DNA of 64,000 bases from Chromobotia macracanthus (taxonomy: Eukaryota > Chordata > Actinopteri > Cypriniformes > Botiidae), in contig JAZGTH010000001.1 of the NCBI GenBank assembly GCA_036877525.1, forward strand, positions 12,610,001 through 12,674,000, written 5' to 3'. Both the position numbers and the translations under genes were made by a program. The notes beneath the pieces were generated by a model that was given only the letters and a program-made list of their open reading frames with translations, did not search any database and was not told where the DNA came from. Positions 14,100 through 27,800 of this stretch are shown here, piece by piece; position 1 is the first letter of the stretch; each line of letters opens with the position of its first letter.

Positions 14100-14411
14100 C
14101 CAGCTAACAATTTAAGTCGCAAGAATGTTTCCATAATGTCTCTATTAAGAAATAAAAAGTTCTAGAAACGTTAAAAACGTCCATTTTTAAAAAAGTTTTA
14201 ACATTATTGCTTGGTTATAAAAGCGTTACTCAAACTTTTTTCAATTCTGTAACATTTTTAAACTATCCACTAACTACTTAAGAATAAAGTTTTTGAAATA
14301 ATTTATATTGTTAGAAAAGTTCTACTAACGATACTGCAAGAATGTTTTTGATAACTGAGAACTTTTAGAGAACATTAGCCAGCGTTGTGAGAACGTTCCC
14401 TGTTAGCTGGG
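14100..14411 (+). repeat. CCCAGCTAAC MITE-like element, copy 6
   Basis: Starts CCAGCTAACAATTTAAG and ends GTTCCCTGTTAGCTGGG; both termini are well preserved over about 312 bp. Confidence 0.8.
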
Positions 14412-15489
14412 TTGTTGCTGTTTACACTGAAAAAGTGTTGACTAATGCAATTATAGTTAAATGTTTAAAACCAAGTTAAAAGAATTTATTTAACATTACT
14501 AAAGTGAGGACACTTGTGCATAATGTTTGAGCCCATGAGTGATTTATGTTGTTTCATCGTGAACTGAGCATCAGTGTAACTAAACCAACTGCTGCGTAAC
14601 TGCTGCATTGTATGTGCATCATTTATAAGACTACGCAGACAAATTAAATAATACAGATACAGCAAACAGATTTAAGTTTGAATTCAAAAGTTAAAATGAC
14701 AGCTAGTTTATGGAATGGCATTGAATTGGTTAACTGCAGGGACGAATAGTGGGATTTCAGAAACTCTCCCACAGGTACCACAGCGTATCGATTTATAAAG
14801 AGAAGGAGATAGCCCACTCATAGCAAAATAAATGGGAGAAATTGCCCAACATCACAGCTGTAAGAATGGAAATCCTGCCCCCTAGTTAAAAAGAGCCAAT
14901 CAGCTTTTTGGTTCTAATGTGTTTTACTTTAGGATGCACAGGGGCCTTGAAATAGATTTTTATTATGATTTGGGTTAAAAAAAAAATTATTTAAAACACC
15001 TTTGGTGTCTGATTTCTTAGCTGATTCGAAATGTAGTCCTGACAAACAATATTGGAGAGATGCCTTTCCCCCATTCTAGCAGATATAGAGCTCTATTTGT
15101 ATTGTCTTCTGCCTACATATTGCCTACAAAATAGCTGCTCGGGGGCTGTACTTACGTAGATGGTGGCAATGTAAATTGACTCACCCTAACAATTTAATGT
15201 GCCCAATGCACAACAACTAAATAATGAACAAATTATTTATTTTCATTTTGTGGTTCACTGAACCAATAATAACAACAAAACATTATAGACTCAGCAGTTT
15301 TCTTCTGTCTTTAACACATACTTCAGATGTCCAGCTAGTACAGTCTGTACAAACTTTCTGCACTGATTTCTGCCTTTTACTTTGAATAAGCATAAAGATT
15401 TGAGGCTAAAACAATCATTAACATCATTTGGCAAAAAAAAAACAGGGTTGAGACACTGTCCCGGGAAATCATTTAAATCCTACACTTAT

Positions 15490-15575
15490 TAACTGAAATT
15501 TTTAATTTCTATGTAAAGCACTATGAATTTATGTAGGGAATGTGCTATATAAATAAACTTACTAAATAAATCTCA
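15490..15575 (+). repeat. Retroposon 3' tail
   Basis: Text such as TATGTAAAGCACTATGAATT followed by ATGTGCTATATAAATAAACT resembles the conserved 3' tail of fish LINE/SINE families. No reading frame for a reverse transcriptase is visible nearby. Confidence 0.45.
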
Positions 15576-18500
15576 CCTAAACAGGCTAGCAGAAAAGAGG
15601 AGTAAGCTGAGGATGAGGTGGTTATGCAGTTGAAAGAGCAAAAGTCTGGAGCTAATCATGTGTGGCCAGGCTCACTGTTAGCCAGGAGAGAAGGGAAGCT
15701 AGGAGAACATGCTTATACCTTTTCACCTTTCCTGTAGGGACAAGGATTCATACCCAAGAGCAATATATCCCGGCCCAACCTTTACCTGCAACTGCAGGGT
15801 ATTAACTGCGTTTTGTGATGGTGATGGCCTGCCGTGATGACTAATCCTTGCATTCTTTCATATAATTGTTACCCATAATCCTTAGGATTTTAAATGGCAC
15901 ATGAAGATTTACGTGCTGCTAAAAGCGACCTGCTGTGTTGGGGGAAATGGACCCTGTCTATCCTGCCTAGCCCTTTAATTTATTTTGTAAATGTTGTGCC
16001 ACCAGAGTGATGGCAGGCGGAATGGGGTGGTAATAGTCTCTGTCTCAGGCGGCATATCCACAGACCACCCATGGTCTGTATATTGACTGTCTGATGCATA
16101 CTGCACACAAAACTGAAAGCACTTTCAATGCCTGTCAAGCTTGATTCTGATTGGCCGTTGATGATGAAATATGGAAATATTTGTCAAAATTTGCATTAAA
16201 AATTTAATTTAACTGTGGTTGGTCACTTTTTGTGTCAATCAGATGGCAAGTGGATGGGTCTTGGACAGGAAAAGTTTCCTTTAGTATGCCAGATGAAGTG
16301 AAAATATAGAACTTCACACTCGTTTACACCTGTGCAGATTCTTTGCACAGGCACCTGTGCTTCTGTGTTTCTCTGCTAAGGTATATACAGTTAATACCAG
16401 AATCAGAATCAGTTTAACACATCATTATAACAATGAACACAAATGAAGACCCTTTTCAATTTTTAATAACAATCAATGTCTGATTAAATTTGTTAGCTAG
16501 CATAATTACAGAGGTGCTCAGCAGGAATTCTGGTGACACAAACAACAAGAGATAAAGACAGAGTTTGTTCCTGTTTGACAATGGTTTGACACATCCTGTT
16601 CATACCAATTATTAAGGTCTATTTTCTAATCTACCATCACAGCGTGAACCTGAATAATGATGGCCTGATTTAATTGCAGGTAAATTACAAACTGTATTTT
16701 CTGTCCATTTCAAAAGATGGAGGTTTGGTAGCTATTTGATAATTGTCTTGTGTTTATGCTAATGAACAGATCTGGTTAGACTAGTATGCTTGTTTAGTCT
16801 ACAGTAGTTTACTGTAACTAATGTACAGTAGTTATTCTCAGCTGTATCGGAGCTTAAAAAAAGCAGACAATGTTGAAGTATATATCTATTTTATCACATT
16901 ATCCAATTTCCTTTATTAAGTGCTCACCTAACCCAAGCTTTGTGATAAGATACCCGTTTGCCAACAACGTGACATTGTTTACCAAGCCTGTCACATCATT
17001 AAAGTCCTTAGCTACACCCAAAACATGTATAGTGTATAATGTTGAGAAAGAACTATATAAATCACAGCACAATAACACTCTACACCGGCATTTAACAAAT
17101 CAGTTCAGCTCCTCAGCACAACCAAAAAAACTTCCCCAGGGTGCAACATCCACTGCACACTAGAATCACTGCTGTGAATTCTGTGTAGGTGTTTATTCAT
17201 TTTCCAAAGTCTCCATACAATATAATGAGGCAATGACCCAACAAAGAAACGCACAAACAATAGGAATGCAGCATGACAGCAATGAATAACCTTGAGGGTG
17301 TTGAGTTCTGAACATTATAAGATCTCATTAAGATCTCCACTGCGACTACAATATGAGGAACAGGCAAATCCAATATTTACAGCTTTTAATATACTGTATG
17401 TTTTGACAATACTTTTGATTATATGTCTTTGTTGCGTAAAACCGCTTACTCTTTGTGTAAAACAATTTTATTCAGATAATGTAAAGGCCTGCTGTAGAAC
17501 GAAAATGAAATTGTTGAAATAAACAGTTATTGGGAAATGGTAAGACACTGTTTTTCACAGAGGATAATAGACAATACATAAATATAAGCTTTTTAGCTAG
17601 TTTTTAATGTTTTTTAAAATACCCCCTTTCCATGTTAACAAACTCATAACATCTACTTATTACCTAAAATAAAAAGATTAAGCATGCATGTATAGATTGC
17701 CAGCTGTGTTTGAAATGCTAAGAATCTTGAATATTTTATGTTTGTTAAGTGATGTCCTTTCATGCCATTATGAATACTAAATTCCTTTGAGAAATTAATT
17801 TTGTTGCTTCTTTTGGCTGAATATGCAAATAACACACGTGAATATGCATGCACTGGATTATTTTGCAGAGGTCATGACCTTGGTTCCATTTAAATGCCAG
17901 TCTAAAGAAGATGTTGCGTCTAAGTGCGATGCGCCAGACTTGGTGTAAAGTGCAGAGGAGAACCTTGGAAACTTAACACTCTTAAATATTACTGTCTTCT
18001 GTGAATTCTGAGCTAACTCTTCTGAGATACGTCTCCCTAAAGGTTTAAAGCAGCAAACACAGTCACTGTTATGTGACATATCAATCGATAGTTGTGGTTT
18101 CCTCAGGTTGTTGTTTGGATTCTAGTCATTATCCAGCCATTCTTTCTTTCTCTCTCTCTCTCCTTCACTGAGTTCTCAGTTCTGAGCCTCGGACCATAAT
18201 AATTGGAAGTGAATACACACTTAGATTCTCAAGGATGAATATGATGTATTGGGATTCTAAAACTGAATTGAACTTCAGAGGAATTTAACATCCATTTTAA
18301 AAGATATGCTGCTGTTGTCTTATTTTAAAAGATATCTATCAAGGTGGATGGGAATATGAAATAAAGGGGCTGCTTTATTTATTTTATTATTACAGTAGAT
18401 TCAGCTAATACAAAACTATTATATTAAGTGCCAACTACTGCACAAAAACTGAGATCTCTGCTTCTTTCAATGCTCTCTCAGTGTCTCTGTTTTCTTCTCT

Positions 18501-18667
18501 TCCTCTGTGTTTCCCCTGAAGCTTTTCTGAGCCTCGGGGGAGCTGAAACCTAAGAATTAGATTCACATTGCAAAGGGAAAGCTAGTGGCCCTGCTTTCAA
18601 CTCAAACCTCAGCCATGTGTCACCTGTGGGACTGAACTGCAAGTGCAGAATGTGTGTGTGTGCAAGT

Positions 18668-18719
<52 letters not shown>
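18668..18719. repeat. (GA)n microsatellite, (CT)n on the gene strand
   Basis: About 50 bases of nearly perfect GA repeat. In gabrg3 sense this is a CU tract starting 47 bases after the exon 3 / intron 3 junction. Confidence 0.95.
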
Positions 18720-18723
<4 letters not shown>

Positions 18724-18765
18724 CATCATCCATAGTGATCAGCAGTTTTATGAAGGTTAACTCAC

Positions 18766-18833
18766 CATATTTATTGATGATACAGGTCCAATGCTATTTA
18801 CATAGATATCAACATCGATGACTGTCGGTTTAA
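18766..18833 (-). CDS. gabrg3: gabrg3 exon 3, GABA-A receptor gamma3 N-terminal domain
   Basis: A 68-base exon on the minus strand with acceptor TCTCTGCAG and donor ATG|GTGAGT. After the split Gly/Val codon from exon 2 it reads KPTVIDVDIYVNSIGPVSS then INM, the start of the extracellular beta-sandwich of Cys-loop receptors. It is nearly identical to mammalian gamma subunits, and the 68-base length is the family standard for this exon. The phase fits exon 2 (which ends with one base of the Val codon) and the exon ends on a full codon. It sits alone between a 21.3 kb intron and one longer than 18.7 kb. The sequence of this exon alone does not separate gamma1, 2 and 3; the gamma3 name rests on exon 2 and on synteny with gabra5. 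Confidence 0.93.
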
Positions 18834-20611
18834 CTGCAGAGAAAGAAAGCGCAAGATGACATTAGACTCCCTACCATACAACAAAAAGTTTCAACAAAGT
18901 TTTACTTTAGTATTTCATAATATAACCACTGCAGGCTTACAGTATGTGAGCCTTATATGAGAATCTTCTTAGCTAGTAAGAAAGTCACATCCATTTATCC
19001 TGTAGTTATTAGAAAATTCACCACCACTGTATAATAACACTTTGTCATTGCATTTGTTATACTGTAACTAAGCTACACAACAAGAAAAAACAAGAACCTC
19101 ACACCACTTTGAATGTACACAGCTTGGTTGGTTTTAATGGGAGTGATGTTGTTTTGTTGTGTTTGTACTTCATTTGTAAGGATGTGGGGAGATTAGACAA
19201 TAACAGTGCTATTATACTTGTAAGGTCTTAGTTCAATTATTCATATGATCTTTATTATGTATGTACTGCTGTGTGTGTCATATCCATAAATGACTAAAGA
19301 TATATGATGTACTGTATGTGATATACCGTATGTTTACTTATGACATAAGATTAAAGGCACAAAGGATCAAGATATCTTGACTGTGAGGGTCTATGAGGAC
19401 TTCCTACAATCACACAAATTTATGTCTGACAAGGTATAATGGGATTAATGAATAAACTGCCTGTGGACTGAGAGGTCAAAATATTGTGATGTCATCTCAT
19501 TACATAATGCTCAGTTCCTGAATCCATCTGAAACAGCTGAAATCTTTTAAAGGATTTCCTCTTTGAGCAGTTGATCACAATAATCTTCCGTTTTAACTAT
19601 TGGTTTGATTGGCACTAAGCAAGGCCGAAAAGCACTCGTCACTATTGAGAGATGAAGTGGAAAGCTGGAAAAAAGGAAAGAAAGTGTGAGAACTTCAATA
19701 TGAGTGAAAGCTTCGCCTGACAACCCTCCATTAGAAAAGCATTTTCAGTAGACAAAGACTGAAGAAGTGGAGGAGGGGTTAACTTTTCACAAAACCAACA
19801 AAATGACAAAAAAGCAGAGAGACAAGTATAGACACATTTATACAATTTTGATAGCAAAGAACAGTCAGCTAAGGTTTCAAGCTGTGGATTTCCAGCACTG
19901 CACTCAAAAGAGAGAATATTTATGGTCATGAATTTATAGATTTGTAGATTTATAGTAAAAGAGTTTCATGATCAAATATATTCTGTCTGTGCAATGCAGA
20001 AACTCCAGAACTTGGAACCATAGCACACAAATTTAGCCTATAACAGCATATATAAAAAATGTATTTTTTCACTTAATTTGTCACTTTTACATTGTTGTAG
20101 GCATCAAGTACAGATATTTTATTCTATAATTCTATGCATTATACAATACTTCTTAAAACCGTAATTTCCCCCATTTTCTTCTGTTGTTATCTTGTTTCCT
20201 CAGTCAACCTCTGTCCACTTCTGTTAGTCCTCACACGTTCCAGTGGGCATGATCCCCTCAGGTGCGCTCAGTCTTAAATATGAGCATGACATTTTCGATC
20301 TCCCCTTTCATTTCCTAAATGTCTTTTTCATTGAGCATGCATCAAAAATAGAGATTCCCATCTGTGTCAGAATTAACAAAATGACAGTTACTAAGCTGCT
20401 TCATGCCTACATAGGCAGCTGCCTTCTAAGGCAGCATTGTAATTATGATGAAACCTCATAAGCAACTGATTTGGAGCTCTACATAGGAAGTAATTACACA
20501 CATCATATAAACAAACCCCTCGACACGGGAGACTTGTAATTGATTTTAATGGCATTTGACATTAACATGTTGCTAAGCTAACAGCACAAATCTCTAACAG
20601 TTAAGCTATTT

Positions 20612-20820
20612 CCAGCTAACAATTTTAGGTTGTGAAAACATTTCTCTGACATTTCCATTAAGTAACAAAAACTAATTTTGTAACATTTTTAAAACATTCA
20701 ACATAACATTTTAGTATGTACCGTTTAAAAATATTCTACTAACGTTACTGCAAGAATGCATTTTGATAACTCTGATAGAATTGTTAGCCAACATTCTGAG
20801 AATGTCCCCAGTTAGCTGGG
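20612..20820 (+). repeat. CCCAGCTAAC MITE-like element, copy 7
   Basis: Starts CCAGCTAACAATTTTAGG and ends CCCCAGTTAGCTGGG. At about 209 bp it has lost internal sequence relative to the 310 bp copies. Confidence 0.8.
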
Positions 20821-21625
20821 TTTTGGGTAAAAATAAATCTTAATTTAATGACTATTTTTATAATGTTTTTGTATTCAATAAATAAACTCTAGACTACTTA
20901 CTAGGCTTACCTAGCGTTAGAATGGGATAAGTATTTTGACTGGACTAAACCGAGCACCTTCATTTAAAAGCAGATTATGCTGTAATACACCTACAAACAT
21001 GAAGCATTTATTAGGCACTCAGTCAGGATGAGAGCAATACATAGTACCTCTTTTAAACTTTTACTGGATGTGTTTGATAAATTATAAAAAACTATAACAT
21101 ACTGCTGTCAACTTTGAATGTGATATGGGAAATAAGAGCTAAGTACCATGAATATTTCATTACTCATACTTCACAGTTCATCATCCAGTGTTCTGTTTCA
21201 TAGCTGGAAAATTACTTTTACAGTTTGTAATTTCTTTCAATTTAAAGCAATGATACAAATTATACAGATATTGTTGCTGCGCTATGATAACGTGCAATAA
21301 AGTTAATGAGCTTAGTGTTTAGAAGTGGACACATGATGTTTTTGAGCATCCATTCTGTTCTATTCCTGCTGAACCAATGACAGCTGCTGCCTTGTTTGTC
21401 TCTCTCACACTTTCCTTTGCAAAGTCAAGATAGGGATGGTTAATGTTACTGTGTGTAAACTTCAGTTTGGTAATCATCTGGTGTTCGCTGGCAGCTGTCG
21501 GGTGTGAGGGGTCAGGGGCCTGTCTCTGACAGATGATGTCTGCTCATTAGAGTAGGGGTGAGGACAAGCCCCTGCATCCAGTGTCATGGTAACTCATTAA
21601 TCGTCTGACACACAGATGTGGCCAC

Positions 21626-22088
21626 AAGGAGGAGAGGAGAGAGAAGAGGAGGGGGGAGGAGAAAAAAAGAGGAGAGGAGAAGAGAAGAGAAGAGGAGGGG
21701 AGAGGAGAAAGAAGAGGAGATGAGAGGACAGAAAAGAGAAGAGTAGGGGAGAGGAAAAAAAGGAAGAGAAGATAGAGGAGAGAAGAGGAGAGAGAAAAGA
21801 AGACAAGGGGAGAGGAGAGGAGAGAAGAGAAGAGAAGAGAAGAGAAGAGGAAAGGAGAGGAGAGGAGGGGAGAGGAAAAAAGAGGAGAAGATAAGAGGAG
21901 GGGAGAGGAGAGAAGAAGAGGGGAGAGGGGAGAGGAAAAAAAGAGGAAGAGAAGAGAGAGGAGAGAAGAGGAGAGAGAAGAGAAGAGGAGGGGAGAGGAA
22001 AAAAGAGGAAGAGAGGAGAGAAGAGGAAAGGAGAAAAAAGAGGAGAAGAGAGAGGAGAGAGAAGGGGAGAGAAGAGAAATAAAGAGAG
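21626..22088 (+). repeat. Long purine-only (GA-rich) tract
   Basis: About 463 bases made almost entirely of A and G (GAGA, GGAGA and AAAAGAGG units) with only a handful of pyrimidine interruptions. The open frames on the complementary strand encode only Ser/Leu/Phe/Pro runs and are composition artefacts. Such homopurine-homopyrimidine DNA with mirror symmetry can form intramolecular triplexes. Confidence 0.95.
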
Positions 22089-23035
22089 TTGTTAAACACA
22101 ATCTACACTACAAGGGGTGTTGTGAGGCAACAATATTGCTCCCATCATAATTAAACAAGCTGTCTACACTAGAAGCATTTAACACGTCATAAGCAGCCTC
22201 ACAGTTTCCAACTGGAGAACCGATGACAAGGAAATCATGGGCAGAGACTAAAGACAGAGAATAAATAAACAAACAATTAAATTTATTTAATAAATAAATA
22301 AACAATTTATAAGGAAGAATGGTGTAAATAAATAACTAAATACATTTGTGACAAAATGTGACAAAAATGTAAACAATTAACTGATAGCGACGGACTAAGT
22401 AGATTCATAATAAATAAAAAAGGAATCAGTAAGCCTAGTCGTTAATTAAATTTAATTGAAATTCAGATAAATGTGGCAGTTAACACAGTCTACTGAAAAG
22501 TGATAAATCAACCATACAGTATATCTGTGTGATAAACCAAAAGGTGTGAATTGTGCACTGAGAAAAGCAAACATTTCAGTCCCTAAGGACTCTCTTCAGG
22601 ACTTCAAATTTCAGAAGATAAAGCTAATTACAAGCAATGAGTAAATACACTATATCATAATCATGGCCAGCTAAATAGAATTAACTAATGAACCACTCCC
22701 ACTGGAAAAGAACGCTACAGAAATGGCATGCCCATTTCAGCCAGATAGATTTTAAGTGCAACATCCAAAAGAAAAATGAATTGTATCTTTGATGATTAAC
22801 TTGTACAGTTGGTGTAGATGAAATAAAGCATTTGCCTAAAACACTATGGCATAAATTTTCTGTCACATGTCTAAATATGGCTAACACCGTCAACAGATCA
22901 TTTGCTTTAACCTTAAAATTTTGTTATCAGCTACCCAACCTCAATTTGCTCACAACTGTGTAAAAACAATTTCAGCCTAGACCTGCTTGCACCCTAAACA
23001 AAAACTGCACTGATACACTGGCAAACCTTATCGTA

Positions 23036-23321
23036 TTTAAAGCTGCAGTCCACAACCTCCGCCTCTCTATCGCCATCTCTGTTTAAACCATAAAATTGCA
23101 GGTAACTTTGCATTCTTTTCTTTACACATCTTGACATCAAATGAAATCAATCTTCCAGAGAAATCAGACCCAACAGCTTAAATTATAACCAATTATGAGC
23201 TTACCATTGTGAATAGAGCTAAGGTAAGGAGAGCGATTTGAACACTAATCTGTTAAGTACTTGCTTAATAAGTGGTTTTCCTTTACTTTTAACCTAAAAA
23301 GTTACAAACTGCAACTTTAAA
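23036..23321. repeat. Inverted-repeat element with TTTAAAGCTGCAGT ends
   Basis: The left end reads TTTAAAGCTGCAGTCCACAA. The right end, reverse complemented, reads TTTAAAGTTGCAGTTTGTAA. It is about 286 bp with no coding capacity, consistent with a non-autonomous DNA transposon. Confidence 0.7.
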
Positions 23322-23406
23322 GAAATACACAGATTATATCGCCAAGTGACACAGAATTGCCACTGGTGCCCAAAAAATTAGGCACATTATGTTCCTGGAA
23401 TAATAT

Positions 23407-23632
23407 CCCAGCTATCAATTTTAGGTTAAGATCATTTCAATTAAGTACGTTATTCAAACTATTTTAACTCTGTAACATTTTTAAAACATTCCACTAACAT
23501 CTAAGAAAAATGTTTTGATACATATGATATATAACATTAGAATATTCTCTACTAACATTACTACAAGAACATTATTTGATAACTTTTAGAGAATGTTAGC
23601 CAACATTCTGAGAATGTTCCCTGTTCGCTGGG
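23407..23632 (+). repeat. CCCAGCTAAC MITE-like element, copy 8
   Basis: Starts CCCAGCTATCAATTTTAGG and ends TTCCCTGTTCGCTGGG, about 226 bp. Confidence 0.8.
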
Positions 23633-24570
23633 ATAACAAGATTAAGCACAGAAAATAGAGGAAAACAGAAAGAGACACAGTGAGACAGAAGCAGAGTAAA
23701 AGCTAGAAGATTGTCTGAAGCTCAGACCTGCTCTAAAAAATCTAACTATGACACTCTAAAGCTTTTATTTCTCTCACTCTGCTCTGCAGTCATCTGTATT
23801 CCTGCAGGAGTGCTTTGGGGCTCCCTGCATCCTAATCGAACCATGTCATGAACAATTTAAAGGTTGGATTTCATGCTTAGCTTCTGCTCATCATTTAGTA
23901 AACAATCGTGTACATTTATTAGCACTTCCATGCTACAAACCAGCCATTCACTCAAACATCATCATGCAGTCTGGGTCATTACAGGTGTTTCCTCTCAGCC
24001 AATTAAATCAGGGGTTAAAAGTTTTGAAGTCCACCAGTTCTAGAACCAGAAACATTTCACACATTGTTTGATTGGAGGATGAGAACAACAATATGTTTAT
24101 GGCACATGGGTATATCATCCCTTCCCTAAGGTCTATATAACATGAGTATTGCAACCGCAATCATTGAAATAAAGTGCATGTGTTATGCAAAATGCAATTT
24201 GACGAATAGCCCCTTGAGACTAATGGTTTGTCCCACTGTTAGCAAGCTGACAGGTATTAATGGTGACATATAGCATAATGTATTCTCTTATAATTGTACA
24301 ACTCTGTAATGTTATCCAGGGGTGGCTGACACTAAGGTGGGTGGCTGGTTGCTAAGAAGCAGACATAAATTGCACCAGGCATTCTGATTGGCTAGATGAG
24401 ACTGCATTCATAATAGCTCGAAAATTCATGGAAATGCTGCCAGTCATGGGCAAAAAACAGTCAAAGTAAGCATCACTATGTTGTATTTACTACTAAGGGC
24501 GGAACACTTAAAGTTAGCTCTCTAAAGCCTGTTGCATGTTACTCTTTCTTCGCTAATAACCTCCTTATAC

Positions 24571-24850
24571 TAGGACAGGTGATTTTTTCCAAAAACATTT
24601 TTTGTTATGCTTTTTACATCGTGACATTGAAGTGTTATAAATATATTTAGAAACCTTTGTATCTTCTGTGGAATCTGAATTACTGAATTACTTGCTTGTC
24701 AATTTACGTATTTATAATTTATGTATTACCTCTGTGCGCTGTGGGAGGAGACGTGGCTTTGGAGAACACTCTGAACAGAGGGCGGGATCATATGCTTTCA
24801 AAGCTAGGTTGCTATTGCTAGCTTCCCCGAAATTGCCTACCCTACTTTTA
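24571..24850 (+). repeat. GGTAGGT-family dispersed repeat, copy A
   Basis: Shares with 36658-36980 and the reverse complement of 49669-49930 the blocks GTGATTTTTTCCAAAAAC-like, ATCTTCTGTGGAA, GGCTTTGGAGAACACT, CTTTCAAAGCTAGGTTGCTA and a CCTACCCTACTTTTAA-like end. Probably a non-autonomous transposon; no protein is encoded. Confidence 0.7.
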
Positions 24851-27800
24851 ATCAGTTGACCTTTGTCTCCCCTTTAAACTCTCCTTTAAAATTGTCCACT
24901 TCCCACAGTGCCCTTCAAAGGGCACAAAAATGCTGTTTAGAATTTGAACTATGACATGGCCAGACAGAAGGGCAATTTTTTGTCTCACGCTTCGTCAACA
25001 CAGCCATCACCATAGGGGAGCAACTAATTAGCACCAATCAACCCTGTACAACCGCATTTAAGCCCCTGTACCACAAATGTACTGTAGATTCCACCCTGTG
25101 CTGTGTGTGGCAGTCGATGAAAGCATTAATATGGAAGCTCTCTGCCCGGAATCACCATAGACACGCTAATTAAATCACTTGCAACAGACCGAGCACAGGA
25201 ACAATAATGATGACATCCACCACCCCATAAACAGCCATTAAAACTCTCTAAACATAGAACCATGACCCTGTTAATGATGCAACCATTTAGAGGCAAATTC
25301 AACATCTGATGAAATGGACAGTCTGTGTTTTAAAACCTACAAAAGCTCACTCACGGTGTACTAGCTACATGTACAGTTATCTACATGAACATTCTAAGAG
25401 AAAGGAACTGATCTGACACATTCACTCTTTGTACACTCTTTGTAAACAGCAACTTTCTTAATAGCTGCTCGCATGTGACAGATAAAACTAGGTGATGCTG
25501 AGTTTTGTATGTAGGTAAGCTAAAAATTAAATAGCACAACAATTTACCATATACAAATATTGGGTACAATTATAGATTTTTTTAATTAAATTGAACTATT
25601 ATTACTGACTATTAAAACTTTTAGTATTCAATGAAAATATACTTACATTGATTACCAGTTTCATATTACATGAAAATCTTTTTGCTTGATGCAAAGCATT
25701 ATGGGACTGCTGTATCCATGATCAATACATAATATGTCAAAAGGATAATTTGCTACCTATAATTTGAGGCAGCCTTTAGCTCAGAAACATGCCTGCAAGT
25801 TTAAGCAAAACTGTGTAGGTGGGAAGTTTTCAGACAGCCATGGTGAAAAGAATCATAATTGTAGAGTATTTCTCTTAATATTGTAAACATAACTACTTAT
25901 TTGATTTTACATTAAAATAGTTATTTTAAAGACTGTATTTCAATGTATGGATGACATCACTCGTACAACAATTCTGTATTGTATTCTGTATCTTGAAAGC
26001 AAAATGTTTGAAATTGTGACCAGTTGTGCTATTCACATTGGCTATATTTCTGTGATGTTTCTGTTAGATATTTTGAGAAATGTCATTTGACTTTGTTTCT
26101 GCAAACCTGCATTGAATGCTTATTATGTCAAGACAGCATCAAAAGGTCAACCAAAGCCCAGACTTCATAATGGAAAGTATGACTGCATCTTTGCCCTGGT
26201 GCTTCAACTACTACCAGTATTGGCTGCTGACAAGTACAGAATGATTACTAATGTGTGACGTCATCTGGTTTTCAACACTTCTTTAATTCAAAACTTTATC
26301 ACACTGACAAGCGTGAGTCACACAAAGTGTGAATTAATAAAATAAACTTTTTCATTCCACTTTGCACATTTGAACAGACTTCCTTTCAAAAATCTCCTTT
26401 TCTTTTTAAAGTCAGCGTGAACCAGAAGTTGCAGCAAACCTCCATGTTCTGACATAATTCAAAGTGAAACAGAAAAATGGAGGCCATGGTTTATTCTTTT
26501 CCACTGGGAATTGATTGGCTAAAGAAAAGTAGGTGTTTCAAAGCATGCAGCAGACTAAGCATTGGACTGGAGTGGATAACAGCTCTGGCTCTGCCCAAGC
26601 TGACAGACTGATGTCATCAGAGAAGGTCTGCCGTTTCAGAGGGGAAGTACATTTTTAGATTTTGATTAAAGATTATGAGGGTACGTGAATTAAAAAAAAA
26701 ATGACATGCACAGATAAATAATTTACAATAAACACTGTAATATTCCATAAAAAACAGAATAGTATACTTTGATTCCATGTTGACTTTAAATACACTGTGA
26801 AGCATTGTTGACTTCGGTTAGTGCATCTCCTCTCTGAGGTCACATGAACTTTTCATCAGCAGTTAAAATTCAATATGGACAAGAGAGTTAACATTCATTA
26901 ACCTTCACTTTACGACTAGACTCTAATGAAAAACTGTTCAGACATACTGAGAGTTTAAAGTTCCAAAAAGCTGCTACGTTTCAAATTCCATCCTAATCAG
27001 CTGCTCACAAATATCGACCATCTGCTGGAGCTTACTGTAAATGACTATGGCAGAAGCTCTGGATCCCAGTAAATTTACAAAGTGATGCATTTTTTATGCT
27101 ATTCAGAGGTCTCTATGTGGGAGAAGCTAGGGAGGGTCAGAGCGTCATGAGATATAAGGAGCAGGAGACGTTGCTTGGAATTTACAAGGCTGTGAAGTTT
27201 GCAACTTCTGGTGAACGTAGTTCCATTATAAAAGTGTGAATACACCCCCGGGAATATGTCCACGCTCTTATTCATTAACCTCAGCCGACATAAGAAATAA
27301 GAGCTGGGGGAGGGTGTGCAGTCACCAATCAGTACTGTACCTTGAAGCAAGATGATTGTCCTTCTTAAAACCCTTGCTGGAAAAACACGTACAGCTTTTC
27401 CACGAGTCCTTGCAGCAGTTGTTTTTTAAGCACTGCTCTGGCTTTTGTTGCCTCACTGAATACAAAGATTAATCCGACGACAGATATTGCTGGAAAGGTC
27501 TATGAAAGAACACTGTTTTTGTCTGCATTTGTGCAGAAGATTAGATTTTCTGGATGACAAGGGTCAAAACTACTTTTAGAGAAGAGAAGGCAGTGACCTG
27601 CCTGCCAAAACAACACTTCTCTCCAGCACCTTGGCATGTTTTTACATTGCTTTTAAGACTTTAAACAGACCTTTGGAAACGTTGTGGACTAACTTCTATT
27701 GAAACGACTGTCAAAACTGCAATATCCCAGTATGTTGTACAAAATTGCAAAGCTTAAATAAAAAGCACTGTTTGTTCTGCCACACTTTGGGATTCAGTGC

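Larger units (their letters stand above)
1..18765 (-). other. gabrg3: gabrg3 intron 3 (5' part)
   Basis: Non-coding sequence downstream (minus strand) of gabrg3 exon 3. The next expected gamma exon, about 221 bp and encoding the loop D/A/E region with a WIPDT-like motif, was looked for by eye on the minus strand and not found, so the intron probably continues past position 1 and exceeds 18.7 kb. It holds six copies of the CCCAGCTAAC inverted-repeat element, other dispersed repeats (1215-1440, 4310-4503, 8450-8605, 9559-9690, 15490-15575) and microsatellites. The rest is AT-rich DNA in which I recognise nothing. Confidence 0.8.

Noticed and set aside
21547..22101. Long Ser/Leu/Phe/Pro open frames (up to 184 codons) on the minus strand
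   Set aside because: They are the complement of the purine-only tract, exist in several frames at once, and have only low-complexity protein.
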